Assembly (NCBI GenBank): GCA_018713435.1
Contig: DVOS01000038.1
Location: forward strand, 1 to 33,213
Source of the DNA: Candidatus Merdiplasma excrementigallinarum
GTDB lineage: Bacteria; Bacillota; Clostridia; Lachnospirales; Lachnospiraceae
Direction of reading: 5' to 3'
Length of the DNA: 33,213 nt
In this document: positions 23,021 through 30,834 of the stretch, in pieces
Layout of the letters: each line of letters begins with the position of its first letter
How positions within the stretch are numbered: position 1 is the first letter of the stretch
Position numbers and translations under genes: made by a program
Notes under the pieces: model-generated
The model's input: the letters and a program-made list of their open reading frames with translations, nothing else
Told to the model about the DNA's origin: nothing
Databases searched by the model: none

Positions 23021-24016
23021 TTACTGATTCTGGCACTGTACGGCTGTAATAGCAACAACGCCCACAATATCCTCGGCGGAGCAGCCTCTGGACAGATCGT
23101 TCACGGGAGCGGCAATACCCTGGGTCACAGGACCGTAGGCTTCTGCCTTCGCCAGTCTCTGCACCAGTTTGTAGCCGATGTTTCCGGCATCCAGATCCGG
23201 GAAGATCAGTACGTTGGCATGTCCTGCCACAGAACTTCCGGGAGCCTTGGAAGCGCCTACGCTGGGAACGATGGCGGCGTCAAGCTGCAGTTCTCCGTCC
23301 AGCATCAGATCCGGGTTTTCTTTCTTCGCGATCTCCACAGCGGCAGTTACCTTATCGATATCCGCATGCTTTGCGCTTCCCTTTGTGGAGTGAGAAAGGA
23401 ACGCCACCTTGGGTTCCGCTCCAACCAGAGTTTTAAAGGATTCCGCAGAGGAAGCGGCAATGGCGGCCAGCTCTTCTGAGGTGGGATTCTGATTCAGTCC
23501 GCAGTCGGCAAATACAAAGGTTCCGTTCTCGCCGAATTCGCAGTTGGGAACTTCCATCAGGAAGAAGGCGGATACCAGCTTGGTGCCGGGTTTTGTCTTC
23601 AAAATCTGCAGGCAGGGTCTTAAGGTGTCGGCAGTAGAATGGCAGGCGCCGCTTACCATACCGTCTGCGTCACCCATCTTAACCATCATCACGCCGTAAT
23701 ACAGATACTGGTTCAGAAGAATTTCCTTTGCCTGTTCAGGGGTCATGCCCTTCTTCTGTCTCAGTTCTACCAGTTTGTCGATATAAGCGGCCGTTCTGTC
23801 GGAAGTGGCGGGATCCACAACCTTAGCGCCGGAGATGTCAAGGCCTTCGCTGCCTTTCTCCACTGCTTCTTTTGTGCCTACGATCACGATATCCGCGATC
23901 CCCTCTTTCAAAATCTGCGCAGCGGCTTCATAAGTTCTTCTGTCCTCTGACTCGGGGAGAACAATCGTTTTTTTGCAGGCTTTTGCCTTTTCCTTGATCA
24001 CATCAATAAATCCCAT
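23021..24016 (-). CDS. pta: Phosphate acetyltransferase
   Basis: This 331-aa enzyme is the short single-domain form that converts acetyl-CoA to acetyl phosphate. KTIVLPESEDRRTYEAAAQILKEG, VSGACHSTADTLRPCLQIL, FADCGLNQNPTSEELA, SHSTKGSAKH and NVLIFPDLDAGNIGYKLVQRLAKAEAYGPVTQG are typical. The ATG at 24016 has AAAGGAG upstream. It has its own promoter and is divergent from tmcAL. Confidence 0.99.
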   Translation of the reverse strand: MGFIDVIKEKAKACKKTIVLPESEDRRTYEAAAQILKEGIADIVIVGTKEAVEKGSEGLDISGAKVVDPATSDRTAAYIDKLVELRQKKGMTPEQAKEILLNQYLYYGVMMVKMGDADGMVSGACHSTADTLRPCLQILKTKPGTKLVSAFFLMEVPNCEFGENGTFVFADCGLNQNPTSEELAAIAASSAESFKTLVGAEPKVAFLSHSTKGSAKHADIDKVTAAVEIAKKENPDLMLDGELQLDAAIVPSVGASKAPGSSVAGHANVLIFPDLDAGNIGYKLVQRLAKAEAYGPVTQGIAAPVNDLSRGCSAEDIVGVVAITAVQCQNQ

Positions 24017-24053
24017 GATGATGACTCCTTTCGTATTTTTTTACGTTATTCCA

Positions 24054-24082
24054 ATTATAAACCATTTTATTTTACCATACAA
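24054..24082 (-). promoter_or_regulatory. Promoter of pta-ackA
   Basis: On the minus strand a -35 TTGTAT (24077-24082) and perfect -10 TATAAT (24054-24059) are 17 bases apart with an AT-rich spacer. Transcription would begin near 24047, leaving a leader of about 30 bases. Confidence 0.75.
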
Positions 24083-24137
24083 GACATAAATTGCCATGAA
24101 CCCCGAAAAATACATGAATCCGGGCATTTTGCCGGAC

Positions 24138-24166
24138 TTGATCCCCCATGCCGGCTCTGGTAAAAT
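24138..24166 (+). promoter_or_regulatory. Promoter of tmcAL
   Basis: On the plus strand a -35 TTGATC (24138-24143) and -10 TAAAAT (24161-24166) are 17 bases apart. Transcription would begin near 24173, about 30 bases before the tmcAL ATG. It is divergent from the pta promoter, with their -35 elements about 55 bases apart. Confidence 0.65.
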
Positions 24167-24202
24167 AGCAGTGTGAAATTTTTACAGAAACAGGAGCGGA
24201 TT

Positions 24203-25420
24203 ATGAATATTACCGGCATCATAGCTGAATACAATCCTTTTCATTCCGGGCACGCCTACCATATACAAAAAGCCCGGGAAATATCCGGCGCGGATTATAT
24301 AGTGGCCGTTATGAGCCCTGACTTCGTACAGCGGGGAGAACCCGCCGTGTTTGACAAATATACCCGGACCCGGGCGGCGCTTCTGGGAGGCGCGGACCTG
24401 GTGCTGGAACTGCCGGTTCTGTATGCCTGCGCCAGCGCGGAATATTTTGCCCTGGGAGCCGCGGCCCTGCTGGACGGCCTGGGGGCGGTAGACTCTCTGT
24501 GCTTTGGCAGCGAAACGCCTTCCCTCTCCCTTTTCCTTCAGTCCGCCAAAATTCTGGAGGAGGAACCGGAGGCATACCGCAGGGCGCTGCAAAAGGGGCT
24601 GCGCCAGGGCCTTACCTATCCTCAGGCCCGGGCCGGCGCCCTTGCCGGCCATATCCCGGACCGCTTTTTTTCCTCCCCCAACAATATTCTGGGAGTGGAA
24701 TACTGCAGGGCGCTCCGGCGGCTGTCCTCTTCCATAAAGCCCCTTCCCCTTCAGCGCCTGGGAAGCGGATACCATGATTCTTCCCTGAAAGAAGGCTTCT
24801 GTTCCGCCACCGCCCTGCGCAGAGGGCTGGCGAAGGGCCAAAGTTCCCAGAGCCTTCTTCCCTATGTACCGGAGAAATGCCGCCAGGTTTTTTCCGGCGC
24901 CTGCCGGCATCCCGTCTTTCCGGATGATCTGATGCCCTGGCTGACCCGCCAGCTGCTGATCCGGACAGATTTTACGGACATATTTGACGTTACGGCCGAT
25001 CTGTCCGACCGGCTGGTCAATCTGAGCTGTTCCCTGATCGGAAAGTCCTGGGAGCAGACTGTGGCGGCAGTCAAAACCCGGCAGATGACCGAAGCCAGAA
25101 TCCGCCGGGTGCTGCTGCATATTCTATTAAATATCCGGCAGGACCTGGCGGATGAATGCCGGGTGCAGGGGACTGTTTTCTACGCCCGTATACTGGGTTT
25201 TCGAAAAAAAGCGGGGCCCCTGCTGCGTCAGCTGAAAAAAAGCAGCCGCCTGCCTCTGCTCACAAAGCCTGCCGCCGCGGCCGGACAGTTATCCGGCGCC
25301 GGCCCGGATATGCTGGATCTGGATTTTAGAGTCTCCCATCTGTACCGGAGCATCCTTACATCCAGATACGGGCTTCCCTTTAAAAGTGAGTATCAGATGG
25401 GTCCCCTTATCCTGCCGTAA
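24203..25420 (+). CDS. tmcAL: tRNA(Met) cytidine acetate ligase TmcAL (YlbM)
   Basis: This 405-aa protein belongs to the TmcAL/YlbM family, which makes N4-acetylcytidine at position 34 of elongator tRNA-Met from free acetate and ATP. The nucleotidyltransferase-type HxGH motif is in GIIAEYNPFHSGHAYHI (H14, H17), and VAVMSPDFVQRGEPAVFDKYTRTRAALLGGADLVLELP follows, as in the family. The C-terminal half contains RRVLLHILLNI and YARILGFRKK segments that are also typical. I chose the ATG at 24203, with AGGAG seven bases upstream, over a GTG at 24173 that coincides with the predicted transcription start. Gene order with yceD and rpmF (ylbM-ylbN-rpmF in Bacillus) supports the call; here pta-ackA lies between them. 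Confidence 0.95.
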   Translation: MNITGIIAEYNPFHSGHAYHIQKAREISGADYIVAVMSPDFVQRGEPAVFDKYTRTRAALLGGADLVLELPVLYACASAEYFALGAAALLDGLGAVDSLCFGSETPSLSLFLQSAKILEEEPEAYRRALQKGLRQGLTYPQARAGALAGHIPDRFFSSPNNILGVEYCRALRRLSSSIKPLPLQRLGSGYHDSSLKEGFCSATALRRGLAKGQSSQSLLPYVPEKCRQVFSGACRHPVFPDDLMPWLTRQLLIRTDFTDIFDVTADLSDRLVNLSCSLIGKSWEQTVAAVKTRQMTEARIRRVLLHILLNIRQDLADECRVQGTVFYARILGFRKKAGPLLRQLKKSSRLPLLTKPAAAAGQLSGAGPDMLDLDFRVSHLYRSILTSRYGLPFKSEYQMGPLILP

Positions 25421-25460
25421 GGTTCCCTTCGATTTTTAGGGTCTGTTTTTTACAGGACCT

Positions 25461-25472
25461 CTGTGATACAAT
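25461..25472 (+). promoter_or_regulatory. Extended -10 promoter candidate for traX
   Basis: TG-A-TACAAT ending at 25472 is an extended -10 (TGn plus hexamer); no good -35 lies 16-18 bases upstream, only a T-rich run. Transcription would begin near 25479, about 30 bases before the ATG at 25508, which has AAAGGA upstream. Support is moderate. Confidence 0.4.
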
Positions 25473-25507
25473 AAGAAAATATAGTATCTGAGAAAGGATG
25501 TTTTTCC

Positions 25508-26227
25508 ATGGCAAATTCCAGACGCTTCGGCATTTCCGGCAGTACGCTGAAAATAATCGCCATCGTCACCATGCTGATCGACCATACGGCAGCCACTTTT
25601 GTGTCTGCCCTTACACGGCAGCCCTATATCGTCTCCAGTCCGGAAACGCTTTCGTTTCTGCGTCAGCTCTACAGTCTGATGCGGGATATAGGACGCATCG
25701 CCTTCCCTATTTTCTGTTTCCTTCTTGTAGAGGGATTTCTCCATACCCGGAATGTGAGAAAATATGCCCAGCGGCTGTTTCTGTTCGCCCTGATCTCTGA
25801 AATCCCCTTTGATTTCGCTCTGAAGCCCAGCTGGTTCTATCCGGACAAACAGAACGTGTATTTCACTCTTCTGATGGGGCTTCTGGTGCTGTGGGGCATC
25901 CAGGCCTGCAGGGGAATGATCTGGATCCAGATCCCCATCATGGCCTCCGGCATGCTGGCAGCGGCTTTTCTCCAGACAGACTACGGATACAGGGGCGTAT
26001 TTCTGATCGAAGTCCTCTATATCCTCCGTTTTTCCAGACTGTACCAGTGCCTGGGAGGCGCGGCCGCCATTTCCTGGGAAATGCCTGCCCCTGCCGCTTT
26101 TCTGCCGGTTTATTTCTATAACGGAGAGAGAGGCATTTCCCTGAAATATTTCTTTTACTGGTTTTACCCGGTCCATCTGGTTCTGCTGGGCATCCTGACC
26201 GACTATGTGCTTCCCCTGTTCCGGTAG
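25508..26227 (+). CDS. TraX family integral membrane protein
   Basis: This 239-aa hydrophobic protein matches the TraX family: LKIIAIVTMLIDHTA near the N-terminus, DIGRIAFPIFCFLLVEGFLHTRNVRKYAQRLFLFALISEIPFDFA, NVYFTLLMGLL, DYGYRGVFLIEVLYI, and a C-terminal FYWFYPVHLVLLGIL. It has roughly seven or eight membrane segments. TraX of the F plasmid acetylates pilin, but chromosomal relatives in Clostridia are not in transfer operons and their substrate is unknown; none of the neighbours here is a conjugation gene. It is a single-gene plus-strand unit, converging on the minus-strand orphan with only two bases between the stop codons. Confidence 0.88.
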   Translation: MANSRRFGISGSTLKIIAIVTMLIDHTAATFVSALTRQPYIVSSPETLSFLRQLYSLMRDIGRIAFPIFCFLLVEGFLHTRNVRKYAQRLFLFALISEIPFDFALKPSWFYPDKQNVYFTLLMGLLVLWGIQACRGMIWIQIPIMASGMLAAAFLQTDYGYRGVFLIEVLYILRFSRLYQCLGGAAAISWEMPAPAAFLPVYFYNGERGISLKYFFYWFYPVHLVLLGILTDYVLPLFR

Positions 26228-26229
26228 GG

Positions 26230-26484
26230 TCAGCCCTCCACAACCAGGAACCTGCCGTCCGGCAGTTCAAACACTTCACATGCCTCCCGGATTTCCTGAT
26301 CGGTCATCCCGGAGGCATCCAGATTCTCCTGAAAGTATCGCTTCATCTCCTTGAAGGTATCAAACACCTCCGCCATACACTCCTCCAGAAAATCCCTGGC
26401 TTCCTCCGGCGTTTCCGCCACCGGCTCGTCAAAAAGCTGTCCCTGTTTTTTCAAAAATGTCTCCAGGCAAAGCGTATCATACAT
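26230..26484 (-). CDS. Small acidic protein of unknown function
   Basis: This 84-aa protein is not one I recognise. It is acidic and mostly predicted helical, with a central EEARDFLEECMAEVFDTFKEMKRYFQENLD, a middle MTDQEIREACEVFEL, and a short C-terminal strand-like DGRFLVVEG. There is no signal peptide or membrane segment. The ATG at 26484 has GGAAGGG about eight bases upstream, and coding is supported by this site and by its place 31 bases after the HAD gene in the same orientation. It is probably the last gene of the YdcF-HAD transcript. Function unknown. Confidence 0.75.
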   Translation of the reverse strand: MYDTLCLETFLKKQGQLFDEPVAETPEEARDFLEECMAEVFDTFKEMKRYFQENLDASGMTDQEIREACEVFELPDGRFLVVEG

Positions 26485-26515
26485 ATTGCGTTCCCTTCCT
26501 TTCCCTGTTTTCCTG

Positions 26516-27307
26516 TCAAAGCAGGCGTTTCAGAATCTTCAGCACACCGTCGTCCACGTTCCGGTCCGTCAAATGGCGGGCCGCCTTTTTTACTTCTTCT
26601 CTGGCGTTGGCCACCGCATAGCTTTCTCCCGCGCACAGCATCATGCCGATGTCATTATTGTTATCGCCGAACGCCATGGTTTCCTCTTTTGTAATGTGCA
26701 TCAGACGCTGAATGCTCTCCAGGGCTTTTCCCTTGTCGGTATCCGTTCCCACAAAATCTACCCAGTGCGCGCCTGCGGCCATCACGTTCAGTTCTCCCCT
26801 GAAGAGTTCCCCCGCCTGCCGGGCCACTTCCACCGGATCCTGGTCCTGTCTGCAGTAAATGGCCGCTTTCACAATGGGCTCCTCCAGCGCCAGCACATCC
26901 TCCGTTTCTTCCAGCTCCAGCTTATATCCCCGGCGCAGGCTCTCAACAAAATCCGGATCCCGGGTCTCCGTATAGGCTCTGCGGGGTGTGTTTACCAGAA
27001 GGAAACAGTCTGTCTGCTCTCTCATAAAGGACACCAGTTTCTCCAGAATCTCTCTTTTCATAGATCTGCATTCGATCTGACGGCCCCGGCAGACCACATA
27101 GCCCCCATTTTCCGCTATAAAAATCATGTGATCCGCCACCGGTTCAAAGAGCCGGTACATACTGGCGTACTGCCGGCCACTGGCAGCGGCAAACAGGATC
27201 CCTTTCTGTTTCAGTTTTACAATCGTATCCAGCACTTCCGGATTCAGGTTGGGCGTCCCTTCTTCCACCAGCGTGCCGTCCAGGTCCGTGGCTATCAGCT
27301 TAATCAT
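26516..27307 (-). CDS. Cof-type HAD-IIB phosphatase
   Basis: This 263-aa protein belongs to the haloacid dehalogenase superfamily, subclass IIB. The nucleophile motif is LIATDLDGTLV (DxD at residues 8-10); AASGR provides motif II, a lysine (GKALESI) motif III and MAFGDNNNDIGMM motif IV. A cap of about 100 residues lies between motifs II and III. Members dephosphorylate sugar phosphates, pyridoxal phosphate or flavin-type substrates; specificity cannot be predicted here. Its start overlaps the ydcF-like stop by eight bases, so the two are translationally coupled. Confidence 0.95.
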   Translation of the reverse strand: MIKLIATDLDGTLVEEGTPNLNPEVLDTIVKLKQKGILFAAASGRQYASMYRLFEPVADHMIFIAENGGYVVCRGRQIECRSMKREILEKLVSFMREQTDCFLLVNTPRRAYTETRDPDFVESLRRGYKLELEETEDVLALEEPIVKAAIYCRQDQDPVEVARQAGELFRGELNVMAAGAHWVDFVGTDTDKGKALESIQRLMHITKEETMAFGDNNNDIGMMLCAGESYAVANAREEVKKAARHLTDRNVDDGVLKILKRLL

Positions 27308-27911
27308 CTGTCCCCTCCCGCATTTTTTCCAAATTTTTCATTTCTTCCATATGGCTGTACATAATCTGGTGGAACTGGCTGCCGCACCGCTCCACCTCTC
27401 CCAGCACCGTGTCAATTCCCTGCCGGGTCAGGTACCAGTTCTCCCGGGTGATCCCTTTTGTCACAACCGGACTGACCATCAGTTCCGTATCCGGAAACTG
27501 TTCCTGATAATACAGCAGACACCTCCTGGCATGAAAGGCCTGGCAGCAGATAATGCCCCTCTCCACTCGGATCTTCTGCTCTTCCAGCACCTCCCTGGAC
27601 CGGATGGCATTTTCATAGGTATACGTGGCCCTGTCTTCCCGGAGAATACGGTTTTCCGGTACGCCCGCCCCCATCAGCACACTTCTCAGGTAATCCCACT
27701 CGCTCTCCCAGGGTCCTTCAAAACAGCCCTTTAAAATGCTGCAGCGGCCGGAGGGCAAAATCAGAGGCGCCATCCCCTGTTTAAAAAGCTGGGCGGCTCC
27801 CAGGGCCGCCTGGGGATAATTCCCGCCGGGGACAAACAGGATGTCCGCCGGTTTAAGAGTATGCTCCACAAAGATAAAATCTGTGATGCACTGGAAAAAC
27901 AAATGTTTCAT
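27300..27911 (-). CDS. YdcF/ElyC family (DUF218) protein
   Basis: This 203-aa protein shows the DUF218 pattern: ADILFVPGGNYPQAALGAAQLFKQGMAPLILPSG, then ENRILREDRATYTYENAIRSREVLEE and GIICCQAFHARRCLLYYQEQFPD. The E-x-x-A-x-x-T-x-x-N-like segment and the CQAFHARR block are the usual family landmarks. There is no N-terminal membrane anchor, unlike SanA or ElyC, so it is probably cytoplasmic. Biochemical function is poorly known. The ATG at 27911 has GGAGGATGAAAG upstream. It follows the glnS terminator and is coupled to the HAD gene by an eight-base overlap. Confidence 0.9.
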   Translation of the reverse strand: MKHLFFQCITDFIFVEHTLKPADILFVPGGNYPQAALGAAQLFKQGMAPLILPSGRCSILKGCFEGPWESEWDYLRSVLMGAGVPENRILREDRATYTYENAIRSREVLEEQKIRVERGIICCQAFHARRCLLYYQEQFPDTELMVSPVVTKGITRENWYLTRQGIDTVLGEVERCGSQFHQIMYSHMEEMKNLEKMREGTDD

Positions 27912-27941
27912 CTTTCATCCTCCGCTTCTTTCTGCTCACTC

Positions 27942-27968
27942 CCGGCTTTCTTCTTAAGAAAAAGCCGG
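27942..27968 (-). other. Alternative hairpin downstream of the glnS terminator
   Basis: CCGGCTTT (27942-27949) is complementary to AAAGCCGG (27961-27968), the same arm that forms the glnS terminator. The pairing encloses TTCTTAAGAA. It is followed by the ydcF-like ribosome binding site. It may be chance or part of a switch. Confidence 0.35.
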
Positions 27969-28022
27969 CGCCCAGGCAGAAGGTTTCCTTCCGGAAAATC
28001 TTCGCCTGCACCCCGGCTTTTA
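27958..28022 (-). terminator. Rho-independent terminator after glnS
   Basis: On the minus strand AAAAGCCGG (28013-28021) pairs with CCGGCTTTTT (27959-27968), with additional internal pairing (GCAGGC with GCCTG) making a long stem, and a T-tract in and after the second arm. It lies about 10 bases after the glnS stop. A-rich flanks mean it may also work weakly on the other strand. Confidence 0.75.
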
Positions 28023-28032
28023 TGCGGTCCGT

Positions 28033-29715
28033 TTATAAGGTTTTGGAGCAGTCCTCCGGTTTTGGCAGCTTGAAAGAACTCTTCAGAGAGACGATCCTGT
28101 TAAACACAGGCGCTCCCGGTTTTGAATCTCTGCAGTCCGCGCAGAAGAAGCCTGTGCGGACAAACTGGTAGCTGTCGTAAGCCTTCGCCTCTTTCAGGGC
28201 AGGCTCCAGATAGCAGTCGTCAAGAACTGTCAGGGAATTGGGATTCAGATTCAGGGAACCGTCCTCATTATAGACTCCCTTCTCCTCATCAATAATATTC
28301 TCGTACAGCCGCACCTGGGCGCGGAAAGCTGTCTTTGAGGCTACCCAGTGGATGGTTCCTTTCACCTTCCGTCCGGTAAATCCGCTGCCGCATTTTGTCT
28401 CCGGATCATAGGTACAGTGAACCGCCGTCACATTTCCCGCCTCATCTTTCTCACAGCCGGTACAGGTGACAAAATAAGCGCCCATCAGCCGCACCTCGTT
28501 TCCGGGGAACAGACGGAAATACTTTCTGGGAGGATTCTCCATAAAATCATCCCGGTTGATGTAAAGCTCTCTCCCGAAGGGAACCTTTCTGGTGCCCAGC
28601 TCCGGATTTTCCAGATTGTTCTCAATCTCCAGCTCTTCCATCTGATCTTCCGGATAATTGTCAATGATCAGCTTCACCGGATCCAGCACCGCCATCATGC
28701 GGGGACGCTTCAGCTTCAGATCTTCCCGGATACAGTACTCCAGCATATCGTAGCAGACAGAACTCTGGGCCTTGCTGACGCCGCACAGCTCCACAAACAT
28801 CTTAATGGATTCCGGCGTAAAGCCCCTGCGGCGCAGCGCCGCAATGGATACCAGCCTGGGGTCGTCCCAGCCGTCCACGATTCCATCCATGACCAGTTTC
28901 TTGATATAGCGTTTTCCCGTCACCACATTGGTCAGATACATCTTGGCAAACTCGATCTGCTTGGGGGGATGGGGATATTCCAGTTCTCTCACCACCCAGT
29001 CGTAGAGAGGCCTGTGATCCTCAAACTCCAGCGTACAGATTGAATGAGTCACTCCCTCGATGGCGTCCTCAATGGGATGGGCAAAATCATACATGGGATA
29101 AATGCACCATTTATCTCCCGTATTGTGATGGGTGATCCGGGCCACCCGGTAAATCACCGGATCCCGCATGTTGATATTGGGGGAGGCCATATCGATCTTG
29201 GCCCGCAGAACCTTTGAGCCGTCCGGATACAGGCCGTTCTTCATATTTTCAAACAGCTCCAGATTTTCTTCTACGCTTCTGTCCCGGTAAGGGCTGTTCT
29301 TTCCCGGCTCTGTCAGGGTACCCCGGTATTCTCTGATCTCCTCCGCCGTCAGGTCGCAGACAAAGGCCTTTCCTTTCTTAATCAGCTTCACCGCCGCCTC
29401 ATACATCTGGTCAAAATAGTTGGAGGCAAAGTAAAGGCGGTCCTCCCAGTCCGCGCCCAGCCAGCGCACATCCTCCAGAATGGATTCCACAAATTCGGTT
29501 TTTTCCTTTGTGGGGTTGGTATCGTCAAAACGCAGGTTGAATTTTCCGTGATACTTTACGGCCAGGCCGTAGTTGAGCAGAATGGACTTGGCATGTCCGA
29601 TATGCAGATAGCCGTTTGGCTCCGGCGGAAAGCGGGTACATACGGTTTCGCAGTTTCCTTCCTCCAGATCCTTCTCAATAATCTGCTCAATAAAATTTCT
29701 GCCAGTTGTTTCCAT
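28033..29715 (-). CDS. glnS: Glutaminyl-tRNA synthetase
   Basis: This 560-aa class I synthetase charges tRNA-Gln directly. HIGH is at 38-41 ([14 protein letters not shown]), [11 protein letters not shown] follows, then [12 protein letters not shown] and a C-terminal anticodon-binding double barrel ([36 protein letters not shown]). The second class I motif, MSKR in E. coli, is TGKR here (residues 266-269). A CxxC pair (FFCADCRDS) is near the C-terminus. I chose the ATG at 29715, with GAGGAGG upstream, over an in-frame start 24 bases earlier. It has its own promoter, divergent from the kinase gene, and a terminator. Many Gram-positives lack GlnRS and use amidation of Glu-tRNA-Gln, so its presence is a lineage clue. 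Confidence 0.98.
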   Translation of the reverse strand: METTGRNFIEQIIEKDLEEGNCETVCTRFPPEPNGYLHIGHAKSILLNYGLAVKYHGKFNLRFDDTNPTKEKTEFVESILEDVRWLGADWEDRLYFASNYFDQMYEAAVKLIKKGKAFVCDLTAEEIREYRGTLTEPGKNSPYRDRSVEENLELFENMKNGLYPDGSKVLRAKIDMASPNINMRDPVIYRVARITHHNTGDKWCIYPMYDFAHPIEDAIEGVTHSICTLEFEDHRPLYDWVVRELEYPHPPKQIEFAKMYLTNVVTGKRYIKKLVMDGIVDGWDDPRLVSIAALRRRGFTPESIKMFVELCGVSKAQSSVCYDMLEYCIREDLKLKRPRMMAVLDPVKLIIDNYPEDQMEELEIENNLENPELGTRKVPFGRELYINRDDFMENPPRKYFRLFPGNEVRLMGAYFVTCTGCEKDEAGNVTAVHCTYDPETKCGSGFTGRKVKGTIHWVASKTAFRAQVRLYENIIDEEKGVYNEDGSLNLNPNSLTVLDDCYLEPALKEAKAYDSYQFVRTGFFCADCRDSKPGAPVFNRIVSLKSSFKLPKPEDCSKTL

Positions 29716-29732
29716 AATCTTCCTCCTCATCC

Positions 29733-29796
29733 GGCGCAAAAAGACAGCAGAATCTCCCGGCGCCCTTTCCCTTCCGCACGCCCGCGGGGCGCGGGC
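29733..29796 (-). other. GC-rich structured 5' leader of glnS
   Basis: The predicted 88-base leader has a perfect seven-pair hairpin (29780-29796, GCCCGCG/CGCGGGC, three-base loop) and a second, weaker stem (29733-29737 with 29760-29764) that ends just before the ribosome binding site. It is too short for, and lacks visible elements of, a T-box. Role unknown. Confidence 0.4.
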
Positions 29797-29809
29797 TCAA
29801 GTATTTCTC

Positions 29810-29838
29810 ATCATATCATAAAAAAAACAAAAACACAA
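29810..29838 (-). promoter_or_regulatory. Promoter of glnS
   Basis: On the minus strand a -10 TATGAT (29810-29815), preceded by TGA (extended -10), lies 17 bases from TTGTGT (29833-29838). A duplicate TATGAT overlaps at 29815-29820. The spacer is T-rich. Transcription would begin near 29803. Confidence 0.6.
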
Positions 29839-29840
29839 CA

Positions 29841-29869
29841 TTGTGAAAGTGTCAAAAAACTGATACAAT
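29841..29869 (+). promoter_or_regulatory. Promoter of the diacylglycerol-kinase-like gene
   Basis: On the plus strand TTGTGA (29841-29846) and TACAAT (29864-29869) are 17 bases apart. TG precedes the -10 by one base. Transcription would begin near 29876, about 33 bases before the chosen start. It is back-to-back with the glnS promoter. Confidence 0.65.
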
Positions 29870-29908
29870 AACAGTAATAATTTCAGTCAGCTGCAAGGAT
29901 GAATGCCT

Positions 29909-30826
29909 ATGTATTATTTTATTGTAAATCCCGTTTCCAGTTCCGGCAAGGGACTGCGGCTCTGGCAGGAAGCCAGAGAAATCCTGGATGACGGAAACGT
30001 GGAATATGAAAGCTTTATTCTGGAAGGCCCGGGAGAGGCGGCGGAACTTGCCCGTTTTCTCTCCCTGAACCGTACGCCCTGCACCATTGTGGTAGTGGGC
30101 GGCGACGGCACCATCAATGAGTTTCTAAGCGGTCTGGTTACCTGCCAGGGTATTACCTTCGGCTATATCCCTACCGGCTCCGGCAATGACTTTGCCCGGG
30201 GCATGCGTCTGCCCTCCCGTCTGGAGGACATTATGGCCATGATTCTGTCGCCTTCCAAATTCCGGAACATTAATATCGGCGTCACATCCTCCGGCGGTCA
30301 GAAAAAATATTTTGCCGTCAGCTCAGGCATGGGGTACGACGCGGCAGTCTGCTACGAATCCTACCGTTCTCCGGCCAAGTATCTGCTGAACAAACTTCAC
30401 GCCGGCAAGCTGATCTACCTGCTGAACGCCCTGAAGCTGCTGGTTTCCATCCGGCCCTTTTCCATCCGGCTGATTATGGACGACCAGAAGCTTCTCACCT
30501 ACCAGAACGTATACTTCGCGGCGGCCATGAACACCCGGTACGAAGGGGGCGGTTTCATGTTCTGCCCGAAAGCCAGTCCCGTAGACAATTATCTGGATCT
30601 GATCGTGGTGGAGGGCCTCTCCAAATGGAAAACCCTGCTGATCCTTCCCACTGCCTTCAAGGGAAAACACGTTAAGTTCCAGGGCATCCACATCTTCCGG
30701 TGCCGCAGGGCCGTCATCCAGAGCGACAGGGAGGTCTGCGTCCACATTGACGGAGAGCACTTCGGTTTCTGCAAAAAAGTATCCTTCGGGCTTCTGAAGG
30801 AAAAGCTGCGGGTAATCGCGGGATAA
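29909..30826 (+). CDS. Diacylglycerol/lipid kinase (DgkB/YegS family)
   Basis: This 305-aa protein has the diacylglycerol kinase catalytic domain: YYFIVNPVSSSGKG at the N-terminus, VVVGGDGTINEFLSGL (the GGDGT nucleotide motif), YIPTGSGNDFARGM, and a C-terminal beta-rich half (VYFAAAMNTRYEGGGFMFCPKASPVDNYLDLIVVEG ... VCVHIDGEHFG). Members phosphorylate diacylglycerol or other lipids, recycling them into phospholipids. The start is the ATG at 29909, with AAGGA nine bases upstream; an in-frame ATG at 29903 is also possible but only three bases from that site. It is a single-gene plus-strand unit whose stop lies eight bases from that of the convergent glycosyltransferase. Confidence 0.94.
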   Translation: MYYFIVNPVSSSGKGLRLWQEAREILDDGNVEYESFILEGPGEAAELARFLSLNRTPCTIVVVGGDGTINEFLSGLVTCQGITFGYIPTGSGNDFARGMRLPSRLEDIMAMILSPSKFRNINIGVTSSGGQKKYFAVSSGMGYDAAVCYESYRSPAKYLLNKLHAGKLIYLLNALKLLVSIRPFSIRLIMDDQKLLTYQNVYFAAAMNTRYEGGGFMFCPKASPVDNYLDLIVVEGLSKWKTLLILPTAFKGKHVKFQGIHIFRCRRAVIQSDREVCVHIDGEHFGFCKKVSFGLLKEKLRVIAG

Positions 30827-30834
30827 CCCCTCTT

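Noticed and set aside
24182..25120. 312-aa minus-strand open frame opposite tmcAL
   Set aside because: tmcAL has the full family pattern on the plus strand. The minus-strand frame is glycine- and arginine-rich antisense with no domain.
29716..29803. T-box riboswitch in the glnS leader
   Set aside because: The leader is only about 88 bases, has no visible T-box sequence or terminator/antiterminator pair, and no specifier stem can be drawn.
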